DNA of 11,588 nucleotides, taken from Microcaldota archaeon. GTDB lineage: Archaea; Micrarchaeota; Micrarchaeia; Micrarchaeales; CABMGC01. Both the position numbers and the translations under genes were made by a program. The stretch is taken from positions 1 to 11,588 of the forward strand of contig JAJYFQ010000011.1 of assembly GCA_021785375.1 (NCBI GenBank), in the 5' to 3' direction. The notes beneath the pieces are model-generated. The model was given only the letters and a program-made list of their open reading frames with translations. It was not told the DNA's origin and ran no database searches. Below, piece by piece: positions 5,093-11,163 of this stretch. Within the stretch, counting starts at the first letter, position 1. Every line of letters begins with the position of its first letter.

Positions 5093-5608
5093 TTACTTTG
5101 CGATAGGCGCTCCCTCCTTCTTTGCGTCCTCCTTTTTGGGCTGCGCCTTCTTCTCTGGCTTTGCTGCTGGAGCCGCTGCCGGCTTCTGCTCCGCCTTCTT
5201 TCCTTCGACCTTCTTCGAAATATCCTTCTTTACCTCCTTCTGTATCTCCGATGCGGCCTTTGCCGTGGTCGCCTCTGCTGGGGCCTTTCCTGTTGCCGGC
5301 GCAGCTGGCGATACGACCTTTATGTTCTTCGCCGAGGCCTGCTGCGGCTTCTTGGGCGCGTCTGCCCACTCCGCCTCGATCACATCCCCGACCTTGTTCA
5401 CTGAGACCTTTATCGGAGCGTACCTGTTGAGTGTGTTGGCTCCAATGTGCTCGTTGAGGTTCTGGTTTATCTTCACCGAGTCTGGAGACGAATTGGTGTG
5501 CCTGGCGATCTCCTCCCTGAGGTAGCTTATCGCCTTCCCGTGCCTCCTGCTCTCGTGTATCTTCACGAGCTTCTTCCGCAGGCTTATCGTTATCACTCTC
5601 GCTGCCAT
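5093..5608 (-). CDS. rpl31e: Ribosomal protein L31e with a long Ala/Lys-rich C-terminal extension
   Basis: 171 residues, while the family is usually about 80-125. Residues 1-85 are the L31e fold: 'VITISLRKKLVKIHESRRHGK' region, 'AISYLREEIARHTNS', 'VKINQNLNEHIGANTLNRYAP' region and 'KVSVNKVGDVIEAEW'. From about residue 84 to 171 the sequence is low complexity, rich in Ala, Lys, Pro and Glu, with no predicted fold, and probably disordered. L31e sits near the peptide exit tunnel, where SRP, NAC and Sec factors dock, so the tail could reach rRNA or these factors; that is inference. The start is 1 nt after the L39e stop. The plus-strand open frames opposite the extension come from its biased codons. 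Confidence 0.93.
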   Translation of the reverse strand: MAARVITISLRKKLVKIHESRRHGKAISYLREEIARHTNSSPDSVKINQNLNEHIGANTLNRYAPIKVSVNKVGDVIEAEWADAPKKPQQASAKNIKVVSPAAPATGKAPAEATTAKAASEIQKEVKKDISKKVEGKKAEQKPAAAPAAKPEKKAQPKKEDAKKEGAPIAK

Positions 5609-5609
5609 G

Positions 5610-5768
5610 TTATCCCTCTATCCTGAGCTTCCTCCTCCTCCAGTTCCTCTGGTGCTTGTTGTACTGCACCCTCCTGTGCGTCCTTATCATAGCGAGAGCA
5701 GGTATCCTCCTGTTCCGCTTGAGCATCTTTCCAAGCCTCCTCTTCTTATTCGCGCTCTTCTTTCCCAT
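5610..5768 (-). CDS. rpl39e: Ribosomal protein L39e
   Basis: 52 residues: MGKKSANKKRRLGKMLKRN, then RRIPALAMIRTHRRVQYN, then KHQRNWRRRKLRIEG. This is the standard L39e sequence and length, very basic, with the conserved 'RRIPAW/L..RT' and 'RNWRR.KL' motifs. L39e is an extended peptide lining the polypeptide exit tunnel of the large subunit. It starts 10 nt after the PDCD5-like gene stop and ends 1 nt before the L31e start, so the genes are cotranscribed and probably translationally coupled. Confidence 0.96.
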   Translation of the reverse strand: MGKKSANKKRRLGKMLKRNRRIPALAMIRTHRRVQYNKHQRNWRRRKLRIEG

Positions 5769-5778
5769 GCAATCCATC

Positions 5779-6087
5779 TCATTTGTGCCTGAACTCGATC
5801 TTCGGTTCCGGCCTGTACGTGAGCTTAGCGAGTATGCCCCTCAGCTGCTCGTCCGTTATCTTCGATGATGCCCTCCCGCTCTGCGCGAGTGAGATCACGA
5901 TGTCGACGATCCTGGAGTACAGTTCCGCGTTAGCCATCCTTACATTCATTAAGCGTTCATAAGCATCGGGTGTCAGGAACTTCTTCAGGAGCTCCTTCTT
6001 CTGCTGCTCCATCTGCATCTGCTGCAGCCGTTTTGCGTAAGCCCTCCTGAGCTTATCATCGTCACCGGACTCCTGTTCCGCAGCCAC
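5779..6087 (-). CDS. DNA-binding protein of the PDCD5/TFAR19 family
   Basis: 102 residues, slightly shorter than the usual 110-120. It starts with an acidic stretch (EQESGDDD), then a long charged helix (about 10-36), then 'LKKFLTPDAYERLMNVRMA' (about 34-52) and 'SGRASSKITDEQLRGILAKL' (about 70-89), the conserved three-helix core, and ends 'PEPKIEFRHK', the typical basic tail. The archaeal members bind DNA in vitro; the cellular role is poorly defined, and prefoldin or chaperonin contact is reported for the eukaryotic relatives. It lies between S19e (2 nt gap) and L39e (10 nt gap), as in most archaea. Confidence 0.93.
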   Translation of the reverse strand: MAAEQESGDDDKLRRAYAKRLQQMQMEQQKKELLKKFLTPDAYERLMNVRMANAELYSRIVDIVISLAQSGRASSKITDEQLRGILAKLTYRPEPKIEFRHK

Positions 6088-6089
6088 GA

Positions 6090-6506
6090 TCAGGCACCCT
6101 TGGCTATCTCATTTGATATCTTGTCAACGAAAGATCTTCCCTGCTTTGTTATGGCCCTGCCCTTCGCGTCCTTCTTCACGTACCCGAGCTTCTCGAGCGA
6201 GTCGAACGCGTCCTTTATCACGCTGCCCCCGGCCCTGTAATGGTGGTGCCTGTGCACGACGTGTCTCTTCCTGTTCCCGTATCTTGTCCTGAGCGCCGAG
6301 ACGCCGATAGGCCCGTTGAGGTACACCTGCCTGAGTATCGAGGCGCACCTGACGAAGTAGAAGTCCGGATCCGAAGGCACTCTCTCCTTGCCAGCGCCGC
6401 TCTTGACATACTCCGTGTACTTCGGCTTCTGAACTCCGTTGGCCTTGAGCTTCTCCGAAGCCCTCTTTATGAAATCGCTTGCGTCAACCTCTAAGACATT
6501 TGCCAT
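6090..6506 (-). CDS. rps19e: Ribosomal protein S19e
   Basis: 138 residues from the ATG at 6506: MANVLEVDASDFIKRASEKL, with 'DPDFYFVRCASILRQVYLNGP' region (about 46-66), 'GVSALRTRYGNRK' (about 68-80), 'GSVIKDAFDSLEKLGYV' (about 94-110) and 'GRSFVDKISNEI' near the end. These are the signatures of S19e, a winged-helix protein of the small-subunit head needed for 18S/16S rRNA maturation. A TTG six codons upstream is in frame but less likely, since the ATG gives the usual MANV-type start. It is the first gene of the S19e-PDCD5-L39e-L31e-eIF6 operon. Its promoter would lie in the divergent region shared with rpoL; TTCTTTTACA at 6541-6550 (minus) is a weak TATA candidate. Confidence 0.95.
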   Translation of the reverse strand: MANVLEVDASDFIKRASEKLKANGVQKPKYTEYVKSGAGKERVPSDPDFYFVRCASILRQVYLNGPIGVSALRTRYGNRKRHVVHRHHHYRAGGSVIKDAFDSLEKLGYVKKDAKGRAITKQGRSFVDKISNEIAKGA

Positions 6507-6508
6507 GA

Positions 6509-6688
6509 ATGAACACCACAACAAACAGCGCTTCTATCCTTGTAAAAGAAGCTGTATTATATGGCACGGTAGCCTTTATATTCGTTGCTGTACTAATCTT
6601 ATTGCTATTTATCAGAAGGAGAGAGCATGAAACTTACAATCATAGAGGACGAGCCAAAGAGCCTCGTCATAGAGTTCGACGGGGTTGA
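6509..6688 (+). CDS. Possible single-pass membrane mini-protein overlapping rpoL start (weak)
   Basis: An ATG at 6509 opens a 59-residue frame: polar N-terminus MNTTTNSASILVKE, one strongly hydrophobic segment (about 16-35, including FIFVAVLILLLF), then RRR and a basic tail. This looks like a single membrane span with the positive side inside. The last 62 bases overlap rpoL in another frame, and the rpoL Shine-Dalgarno (GAAGGAGA) codes part of the RRRE. Against it: the most likely rpoL TATA box (6575-6582) is inside the frame, no TATA box is seen before 6509, and AT-rich spacer DNA can spell hydrophobic residues by chance. I do not recognise a family. Confidence 0.2.
   Translation: MNTTTNSASILVKEAVLYGTVAFIFVAVLILLLFIRRREHETYNHRGRAKEPRHRVRRG
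6575..6582 (+). promoter_or_regulatory. TATA box and ribosome binding site region of rpoL
   Basis: TTTATATT would start a transcript near base 6603-6607, giving a leader of about 20 nt. The leader contains GAAGGAGA (6615-6622), a good Shine-Dalgarno about 4 nt before the ATG at 6627. This unit therefore differs from the leaderless genes in the window. Confidence 0.5.
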
Positions 6689-6893
6689 CAGGAGCATACC
6701 GGACCTGATAAAGGGGAAGCTGATGGAGAGCAAGGACGTGGAGTTCGTCAGCGTGGTCAAGGAGCACTTCGAGGTGGGCAAGCCCCGCCTGGTCATCAAG
6801 TCAACGAAGAGCGCGAAGCCGCTTGTTCTTAAGGCGATCGAAGGTCTGGAGGACGACCTGAAGGAGCTCCAGTCCCAGGTCCCGAAGAAGTAA
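6627..6893 (+). CDS. rpoL: DNA-directed RNA polymerase subunit L (Rpo11)
   Basis: 88 residues, the usual length for archaeal RpoL. It reads MKLTIIEDEPKSLVIEFDGVD, then 'SIPDLIKGKLMES' (about 23-35), 'VEFVSVVKEHFEVGKPRLVIKS' region (about 38-59) and a C-terminal helix 'PLVLKAIEGLEDDLKEL'. These match the Rpb11/AC19 fold, which pairs with subunit D to nucleate polymerase assembly. The start is supported by a strong Shine-Dalgarno. It is divergent from the S19e operon, and a DUF99 gene follows after 4 nt, so the two are likely cotranscribed. Confidence 0.95.
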   Translation: MKLTIIEDEPKSLVIEFDGVDRSIPDLIKGKLMESKDVEFVSVVKEHFEVGKPRLVIKSTKSAKPLVLKAIEGLEDDLKELQSQVPKK

Positions 6894-6897
6894 TCAA

Positions 6898-7443
6898 ATG
6901 AAAGAAGGGGTAAGGATCCTGGCGCTCGACGAGGCGCCGTTCAGGCGCGAAGACAGGAGCGTCATGGTCATAGGAACCATAGCGAGGCAGGACGTCATCG
7001 AAGGAGTCATCTCATTCTACGTAGAGAAGGACGGAACCGACTCCACGGACATGATAATCAAGAGGCTGAGTGGATCCAGGTTCGAATCGCAGGTAAGGAT
7101 AATAGCGATAAACGGGATAACGCTCGCGGGGCTCAACATAGTCGACATCCCAAGACTGGCGAAGGAGCTGAAGGTCCAGGTCCTCGGCATAACGAGGAAG
7201 AAGCCGCATCCGGGACTGCTCAAGACCGCATCTAACAAAGTCGAGAACAAGAAGAAGGAGAGGGCGGTTCTCCTTGGCAGGGTCACCAGGGCCGTGAAGG
7301 TAATGAGATCCGCAGGATACTACGTGCAGTATGTGGGTCCTGCGCCTGTCGGCGAGACGGTAGAGAGAGCGGCCGGTTTCCTCAGACTCTCCCATCTCAT
7401 TGCAAGCGGCATAGGATACGGGGTATCGAAAGGAAGGGTCTAG
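6898..7443 (+). CDS. DUF99 family protein (endonuclease V-related fold)
   Basis: 181 residues, typical for the family. Key stretches are 'VRILALDEAPFRR' (about 5-17), 'SVMVIGTIARQDVIEGVISFYV' region (about 21-42), 'DSTDMIIKRLSGSRFESQVRII' region (about 48-69), 'AINGITLAGLNIVDI' (about 70-84), 'KELKVQVLGITRKKP' and 'SHLIASGIGYGVSKGRV' at the end. DUF99 proteins are almost confined to archaea, are related to endonuclease V by fold, and have no settled function. The acidic residue in 'ALDEAP' is at the place of an endonuclease V catalytic Asp. The ATG is 4 nt after the rpoL stop. The stop overlaps by 4 bases the stop of the convergent small gene on the minus strand. Confidence 0.88.
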   Translation: MKEGVRILALDEAPFRREDRSVMVIGTIARQDVIEGVISFYVEKDGTDSTDMIIKRLSGSRFESQVRIIAINGITLAGLNIVDIPRLAKELKVQVLGITRKKPHPGLLKTASNKVENKKKERAVLLGRVTRAVKVMRSAGYYVQYVGPAPVGETVERAAGFLRLSHLIASGIGYGVSKGRV

Positions 7444-7631
7444 TCTGGAGATATCCTCTGCTCTGATTCTTTAAGTGTCTCCAACTCTGCCTGGAATCGT
7501 CTCGAAGCCTCCTTTGGATCGCTGCCAAGTTCCTCCCCATAGTAACGCCTGAGTAGCTCACGCATTTCCGGGCTCTGCTGTTCATTTCCGGGAAGCTGCC
7601 TCCGTGGCGGGGCTCTCACTATATCTGCCAT
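7440..7631 (-). CDS. Small hypothetical protein, charged, 63 residues
   Basis: Starts MADIVRAPPRRQLPGNEQQ and continues 'EMRELLRRYYGEELGSDPKEASRRFQAELETLKESEQRI' in shorter helical stretches. It is hydrophilic, mostly helical by eye, with no signal peptide or membrane span. I do not recognise a family. The ATG at 7631 is preferred to a TTG five codons upstream because TATAATAGAG on the minus strand (7651-7660) is centred 25 nt before it, giving a leaderless start like other genes here. Its TAG overlaps the DUF99 stop, so the two transcripts converge with almost no spacer. A conserved lineage-specific small protein is the likeliest identity. Confidence 0.6.
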   Translation of the reverse strand: MADIVRAPPRRQLPGNEQQSPEMRELLRRYYGEELGSDPKEASRRFQAELETLKESEQRISPD

Positions 7632-7650
7632 ATAATCCTCTTCCAAAGCT

Positions 7651-7660
7651 CTCTATTATA
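7651..7660 (-). promoter_or_regulatory. TATA box for the 63-residue gene
   Basis: TATAATAGAG on the minus strand, centred about 25 nt before the ATG at 7631. This spacing is the main reason for choosing that start codon. Confidence 0.45.
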
Positions 7661-7723
7661 CTGAACTGCACAGGTCGCCAAGATATATGCGCGGCAACAT
7701 TCTTATAAGATGTACTGCCTATT

Positions 7724-8086
7724 CTAACCCGCTCTTCTCGGAGGGTATGTCGTGTGGAAGAGCCGGTCCTTGAGGCTCTTTACCTTCTGCAGGGTCTCCA
7801 CGAGCTCGTCGTGCCTCTTCCTTCTGGCTATCGGAAGCCGCTCCATCAGGCTTGGTTTCCTGTTGGCGCTCACGAGACACTCCTCCAACCCATTCCTTAT
7901 CTCGCTCTCCTCCTGGCTCAGGGTGTGGAAGCTCTCATTCCTTCTCAGGTCCCCCAAGGCAGGCATCACGCTACCCCTGATCATTGATACAAGGAGCTCG
8001 TGCCTCGCGCCCCTGTACACGCTGGCTCCCGGCATGGTGCCCGGGCCGGCCGAGCGCCTAAGCCTGGCGTGGTCTTGCATTACCAT
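7724..8086 (-). CDS. Hypothetical protein, basic, 120 residues
   Basis: Starts MVMQDHARLRRSAGPGTM. The middle includes 'GARHELLVSMIRGSVMPALGDLRRNESF' in two helical blocks (about 26-53), and the second half 'RRKRHDELVETLQKVKSLKDRLF' region (about 87-110) is a basic helix. It ends HTTYPPRRAG. No membrane span, cysteine motif or known domain is seen, and I do not recognise a family. A second ATG two codons in is equally possible. A minus-strand AAAGATTATA at 8121-8130 and GAGGG about 6 nt before the ATG could serve as promoter and ribosome site. The codon use matches its neighbours, and the Arg/Lys content suggests nucleic acid or ribosome contact, which is only inference. Confidence 0.6.
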   Translation of the reverse strand: MVMQDHARLRRSAGPGTMPGASVYRGARHELLVSMIRGSVMPALGDLRRNESFHTLSQEESEIRNGLEECLVSANRKPSLMERLPIARRKRHDELVETLQKVKSLKDRLFHTTYPPRRAG

Positions 8087-8191
8087 CTAATTCCCTCATA
8101 TTGCCATGTCTTCCATGCCTTATAATCTTTTCCTCCAAAAAACGGTTTGCAGAATTGCCGTTTTATAACGTATATTATAAATTTTGTGTGA

Positions 8192-8200
8192 GTATATAAT
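8192..8200 (+). promoter_or_regulatory. TATA box for the aguB-aguA unit
   Basis: GTATATAAT is centred 22 nt before the ATG at 8218. Another AT-rich stretch, TATATTATAAATTTT (8170-8184), lies just upstream and could be an alternative element or the BRE side. The 8087-8217 spacer is otherwise featureless. Confidence 0.5.
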
Positions 8201-8217
8201 CAACATCTAGTTGTGTG

Positions 8218-9093
8218 ATGGAGATGAGCAAGCAGGAAGAAGTCACTCTCGGCCTTATCCAGATGTCCTCTGCCGAGGACCCGGCAGCAAACCTCAAGAA
8301 GGCCGCAAAGCTGGTGGAGGAAGCGGCTGACAAGGGCGCGAGGCTCATCTGCCTCCCGGAACTCTTCAGGTCCCGGTACTTCTGCCAGGAGGAGGATCCA
8401 GGCAAGTTCAGCCTCGCAGAGCCCATACCTGGGGAGACCACCAATGTCCTGTCCGAAGTGGCGAAGAGAAAGAAGGTGGCCATAGTTGCCGGAATCTTCG
8501 AGAAGAGGGCGCAGGGCCTATACCACAACTCCGCTGCCGTGATAGACAGTGACGGCTCGATTGTCGGCAAGTACAGGAAGATGCACATCCCTGACGATCC
8601 GCATTATTACGAGAAGTACTATTTCACTCCTGGCGACCTCGGATTCAAGATGCACGAGACCTCTTACGGAAATGTTGGCGTTCTGATCTGCTGGGATCAG
8701 TGGTATCCCGAGGCGGCAAGGCTCACCGCCATGCTGGGATCGCAGATAATATTCTACCCGACGGCGATAGGGTACTTCCCTGAGGAGAGGGACTCGATGG
8801 AAGGCATGCGTGACGCGTGGGAGACGATCCAACGATCGCACGCGATAGCCAACGGCGTCTTTGTCGCTGCGGTGAACCGCGTCGGCACGGAGAGCAACAC
8901 GACCTTCTGGGGATCGTCATTCGTTTCGGGGCCTTTCGGCCAGGTGCTTGCCCGCGCAGGCACGGAGAAGGAGGAGACCCTCATAGTCAGGTGCAACTTC
9001 GGAGACATAGACGAGACGAGGCACACGTGGCCCTTCCTCAGGGACAGGAGGATAGATGCTTATCACGGAATAGATTCCAGGTTCTTGGGGTAG
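8218..9093 (+). CDS. aguB: N-carbamoylputrescine amidase
   Basis: 291 residues, normal for the family. It belongs to the nitrilase superfamily, with the catalytic triad E48 (LPELF), K121 (YRKMHIPDD) and C158 (LICWDQWYPEAAR). Also typical of AguB are 'DPHYYEKYYFTPGDLGFK' (about 127-144) and 'GTESNTTFWGSSFVSGPFG' (about 224-242). It hydrolyses N-carbamoylputrescine to putrescine, CO2 and ammonia. I take the ATG at 8218 because of the TATA box 22 nt upstream; the GTG one codon earlier is the alternative. aguA follows 6 nt after the stop, and the order of substrate flow (AguA then AguB) confirms the pairing. The enzyme is common in bacteria and plants but, to my knowledge, less usual in archaea. 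Confidence 0.93.
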   Translation: MEMSKQEEVTLGLIQMSSAEDPAANLKKAAKLVEEAADKGARLICLPELFRSRYFCQEEDPGKFSLAEPIPGETTNVLSEVAKRKKVAIVAGIFEKRAQGLYHNSAAVIDSDGSIVGKYRKMHIPDDPHYYEKYYFTPGDLGFKMHETSYGNVGVLICWDQWYPEAARLTAMLGSQIIFYPTAIGYFPEERDSMEGMRDAWETIQRSHAIANGVFVAAVNRVGTESNTTFWGSSFVSGPFGQVLARAGTEKEETLIVRCNFGDIDETRHTWPFLRDRRIDAYHGIDSRFLG

Positions 9094-9099
9094 GATTTC

Positions 9100-10152
9100 A
9101 TGAATGCGGAGGTTCCATCTGGGCTCGGCTACAGGATGCCTGCGGAGTGGGGAGACCATGAGGGCACCTGGATCGCATGGCCGAAGAATGTGCTCTCATT
9201 TCCCGAGGACATACTGCCTTCGGCAGAGTCTGCATACGCCGAGATCATAAAGGCACTCTTCGGCAACGAGATCGTGCACGTGCTTGTGGACAGCGATGAA
9301 TACGAAAAAAGGGCCACCAAGATCCTTGCGCAGCACGGCGTCATCGAGGACGAGGAAAAAATAGAGTTTCACGAGATACCTACCGCCGATGTCTGGTTCA
9401 GGGACTACGGACCGATATTCGTCATGCGCGAAGTGGACCACAACAGGGATGTTGCCCTGACGCACTGGGGCTTCAACGCATGGGGCAACAAATACGACGA
9501 CCTCCTTATGGATGCGAATATTCCGGATCAGCTCCCGCTCGGCAGCATGCGCAGATTCAAGGCCCCGATGATCCTCGAAGGCGGTTCTATCGATGTAAAC
9601 GGCCTGGGCACGTGCCTCACCACCGAGCAGTGCCTGCTCAACAGGAACAGGAATCCGCAGCTCGGAAGGAAGAAGATAGAGAAGAATCTCAGTGAATATC
9701 TCGGCGTTACTAACCCGATATGGCTCAAGGAGGGCATAGTCGGAGACGACACCGACGGGCATGTCGATGACCTGGCAAGGTTCGTCAATGCCGATACGGT
9801 GCTCTGTGCTGTGGAGGAAAACAGCGAGGACGAGAATTACATGGCCCTGCGATCAAACCTGGAGATTCTTGAGGGCTCCGTTGACCAGGATGGAAAGAAG
9901 CTTAAGGTCGATAAGCTCCCGATGCCCGGAAGGGTTGAGTATCATGGCCAGCGCCTTCCGGCGAGCTATGCCAACTTCTACATTGCGAATAACGTGGTCC
10001 TGGTCCCTGTATTCAGGGACAGGAATGATGCAAAAGCGCTTGAGGTAATAGGCAGGCATTTTCCTTATCGGAAGGTCGTGGGAATAGACTCACGAGCCCT
10101 TGTGGCTGGATTCGGGGCCATCCACTGCATGACCCAACAGGAACCTTCTTGA
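9100..10152 (+). CDS. aguA: Agmatine deiminase
   Basis: 350 residues, slightly below the usual 345-380 range middle. It has the guanidine-modifying (pentein) family marks: 'MPAEWGDHEGTWIAWP' (13-28), 'ADVWFRDYGPIFV' (96-108), 'HWGFNAWGNKY' (122-132), 'LEGGSIDVNG' (159-168), 'GDDTDGHVDDLARF' (215-228, with catalytic H221) and the catalytic C343 in GFGAIHCMTQQEP. It converts agmatine to N-carbamoylputrescine and ammonia, giving the substrate of the upstream aguB product. Most archaea use agmatinase instead. The gap to aguB is 6 nt and to the next gene 23 nt. eIF6 in this window shares the pentein fold, but the two are only remotely related. Confidence 0.95.
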   Translation: MNAEVPSGLGYRMPAEWGDHEGTWIAWPKNVLSFPEDILPSAESAYAEIIKALFGNEIVHVLVDSDEYEKRATKILAQHGVIEDEEKIEFHEIPTADVWFRDYGPIFVMREVDHNRDVALTHWGFNAWGNKYDDLLMDANIPDQLPLGSMRRFKAPMILEGGSIDVNGLGTCLTTEQCLLNRNRNPQLGRKKIEKNLSEYLGVTNPIWLKEGIVGDDTDGHVDDLARFVNADTVLCAVEENSEDENYMALRSNLEILEGSVDQDGKKLKVDKLPMPGRVEYHGQRLPASYANFYIANNVVLVPVFRDRNDAKALEVIGRHFPYRKVVGIDSRALVAGFGAIHCMTQQEPS

Positions 10153-10175
10153 ATATTTAGCCCGGAATATGGTAC

Positions 10176-11162
10176 ATGGCCTCAAAAAACCGGAACCCTC
10201 AAGGGGCTGGCTATCTTGGCGCAATGCTTGCCGGAATATCATCCAGGTCTGCAGCAACATCCAAGGTGCACAGGTCCTACAGGGATGGCAATGCGAGCGA
10301 GTCGGACTTCAAGGATGCCGTGGAGAAAGACTCGCGGGAGCTTGTCTCAGCGCAGAAAGGCTTTGCGTACGTATCCCAGGGGCAACTCGACTGGCTTGAC
10401 ATACTGAGGCCGATCACCAAGGCCTTCAGTGGGTTCGCATCAAGATCCTCATCGGGCGAAGATGCCGTCGGCCCTGTGACACGCTGGTTCAGGACAAACA
10501 CCTTCTACAGAAAGCCTTCGGTGAACGGGAGGATAAGCTGCAACGGCGCCGAGCTTGCGGAGGCAATGCCTTCCGCTGCCGGCAACGGCATAGCCTTCCT
10601 TCCTGCGCCCTACTCATTCACAAAACTTGTCGAGAATACATTCTACGGCGACGAGAAGTCGCTTGCGATGGACTATTCCGCAGCAATATCAAGGAGCCTT
10701 CCCGGACTGCATGGGAAGGGATACCGCTGCACACTCCTTCTTGACCACTATGTCGGGTACGAGCAGTCTAGGGGAACCTTCACCGCTCCGTCATGGTTCG
10801 GCGCTTCCGTCTCGGCGATAAAGTCCGACGGGATGAAGATAGGCATCCACTTCCCGATGGCCGAGGCATCCCAGGCGATACTCCTTGCAAACTCTTCCGA
10901 TGCAGATATCGTAGGCATAGATGCGGTCTTCAATGGCGAGGCCACGATAAACACCGAAAAGGACCTCCTTCTCGGGGTTGTCGACGGATCCAGGGTCGGG
11001 GTTGAGGATAAGTCGATGGTCGAGAAAACGGTAAAAGAGTTCATCGGGAGGTCGAACTTCTCTGGCAGATATTACATAGGCCCTAACGACAGGCTCTATG
11101 CCGTGCCGTTCGATGTTGCGTTACAGAAGATCGACCTCCTCTCGGGCATAAAGGGTGTATAA
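10176..11162 (+). CDS. MetE N-terminal domain-like protein (methionine synthase family)
   Basis: 328 residues. Recognisable MetE-type stretches are 'VSQGQLDWLDILRPITKAF' (66-84), 'GPVTRWFRTNTFYRKP' (99-114), 'AFLPAPYSFTKLVENTFYGD' (140-159), 'KGYRCTLLLDHYVGYE' (181-196), 'DADIVGIDAVFNG' (242-254) and 'DLLLGVVDGSRVGVED' (263-278). Where the catalytic MetE half has the zinc pair HxC, this protein has H-F-P ('GIHFPMAE', about 223-230), so it should not bind the catalytic zinc. It resembles the N-terminal half of long bacterial MetE, which archaea often encode separately beside the catalytic half. It probably cooperates with the next gene, 1 nt downstream. Its exact role, structural or in methyl donor binding, is not known. 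The start ATG is 23 nt after the aguA stop. Confidence 0.85.
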   Translation: MASKNRNPQGAGYLGAMLAGISSRSAATSKVHRSYRDGNASESDFKDAVEKDSRELVSAQKGFAYVSQGQLDWLDILRPITKAFSGFASRSSSGEDAVGPVTRWFRTNTFYRKPSVNGRISCNGAELAEAMPSAAGNGIAFLPAPYSFTKLVENTFYGDEKSLAMDYSAAISRSLPGLHGKGYRCTLLLDHYVGYEQSRGTFTAPSWFGASVSAIKSDGMKIGIHFPMAEASQAILLANSSDADIVGIDAVFNGEATINTEKDLLLGVVDGSRVGVEDKSMVEKTVKEFIGRSNFSGRYYIGPNDRLYAVPFDVALQKIDLLSGIKGV

Positions 11163-11163
11163 T

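Noticed and set aside
4748..5525. Plus-strand open frames opposite eIF6 and L31e
   Set aside because: They mirror well-recognised ribosomal and initiation factor genes, and the repetitive Ala/Lys tail of L31e keeps other frames open.
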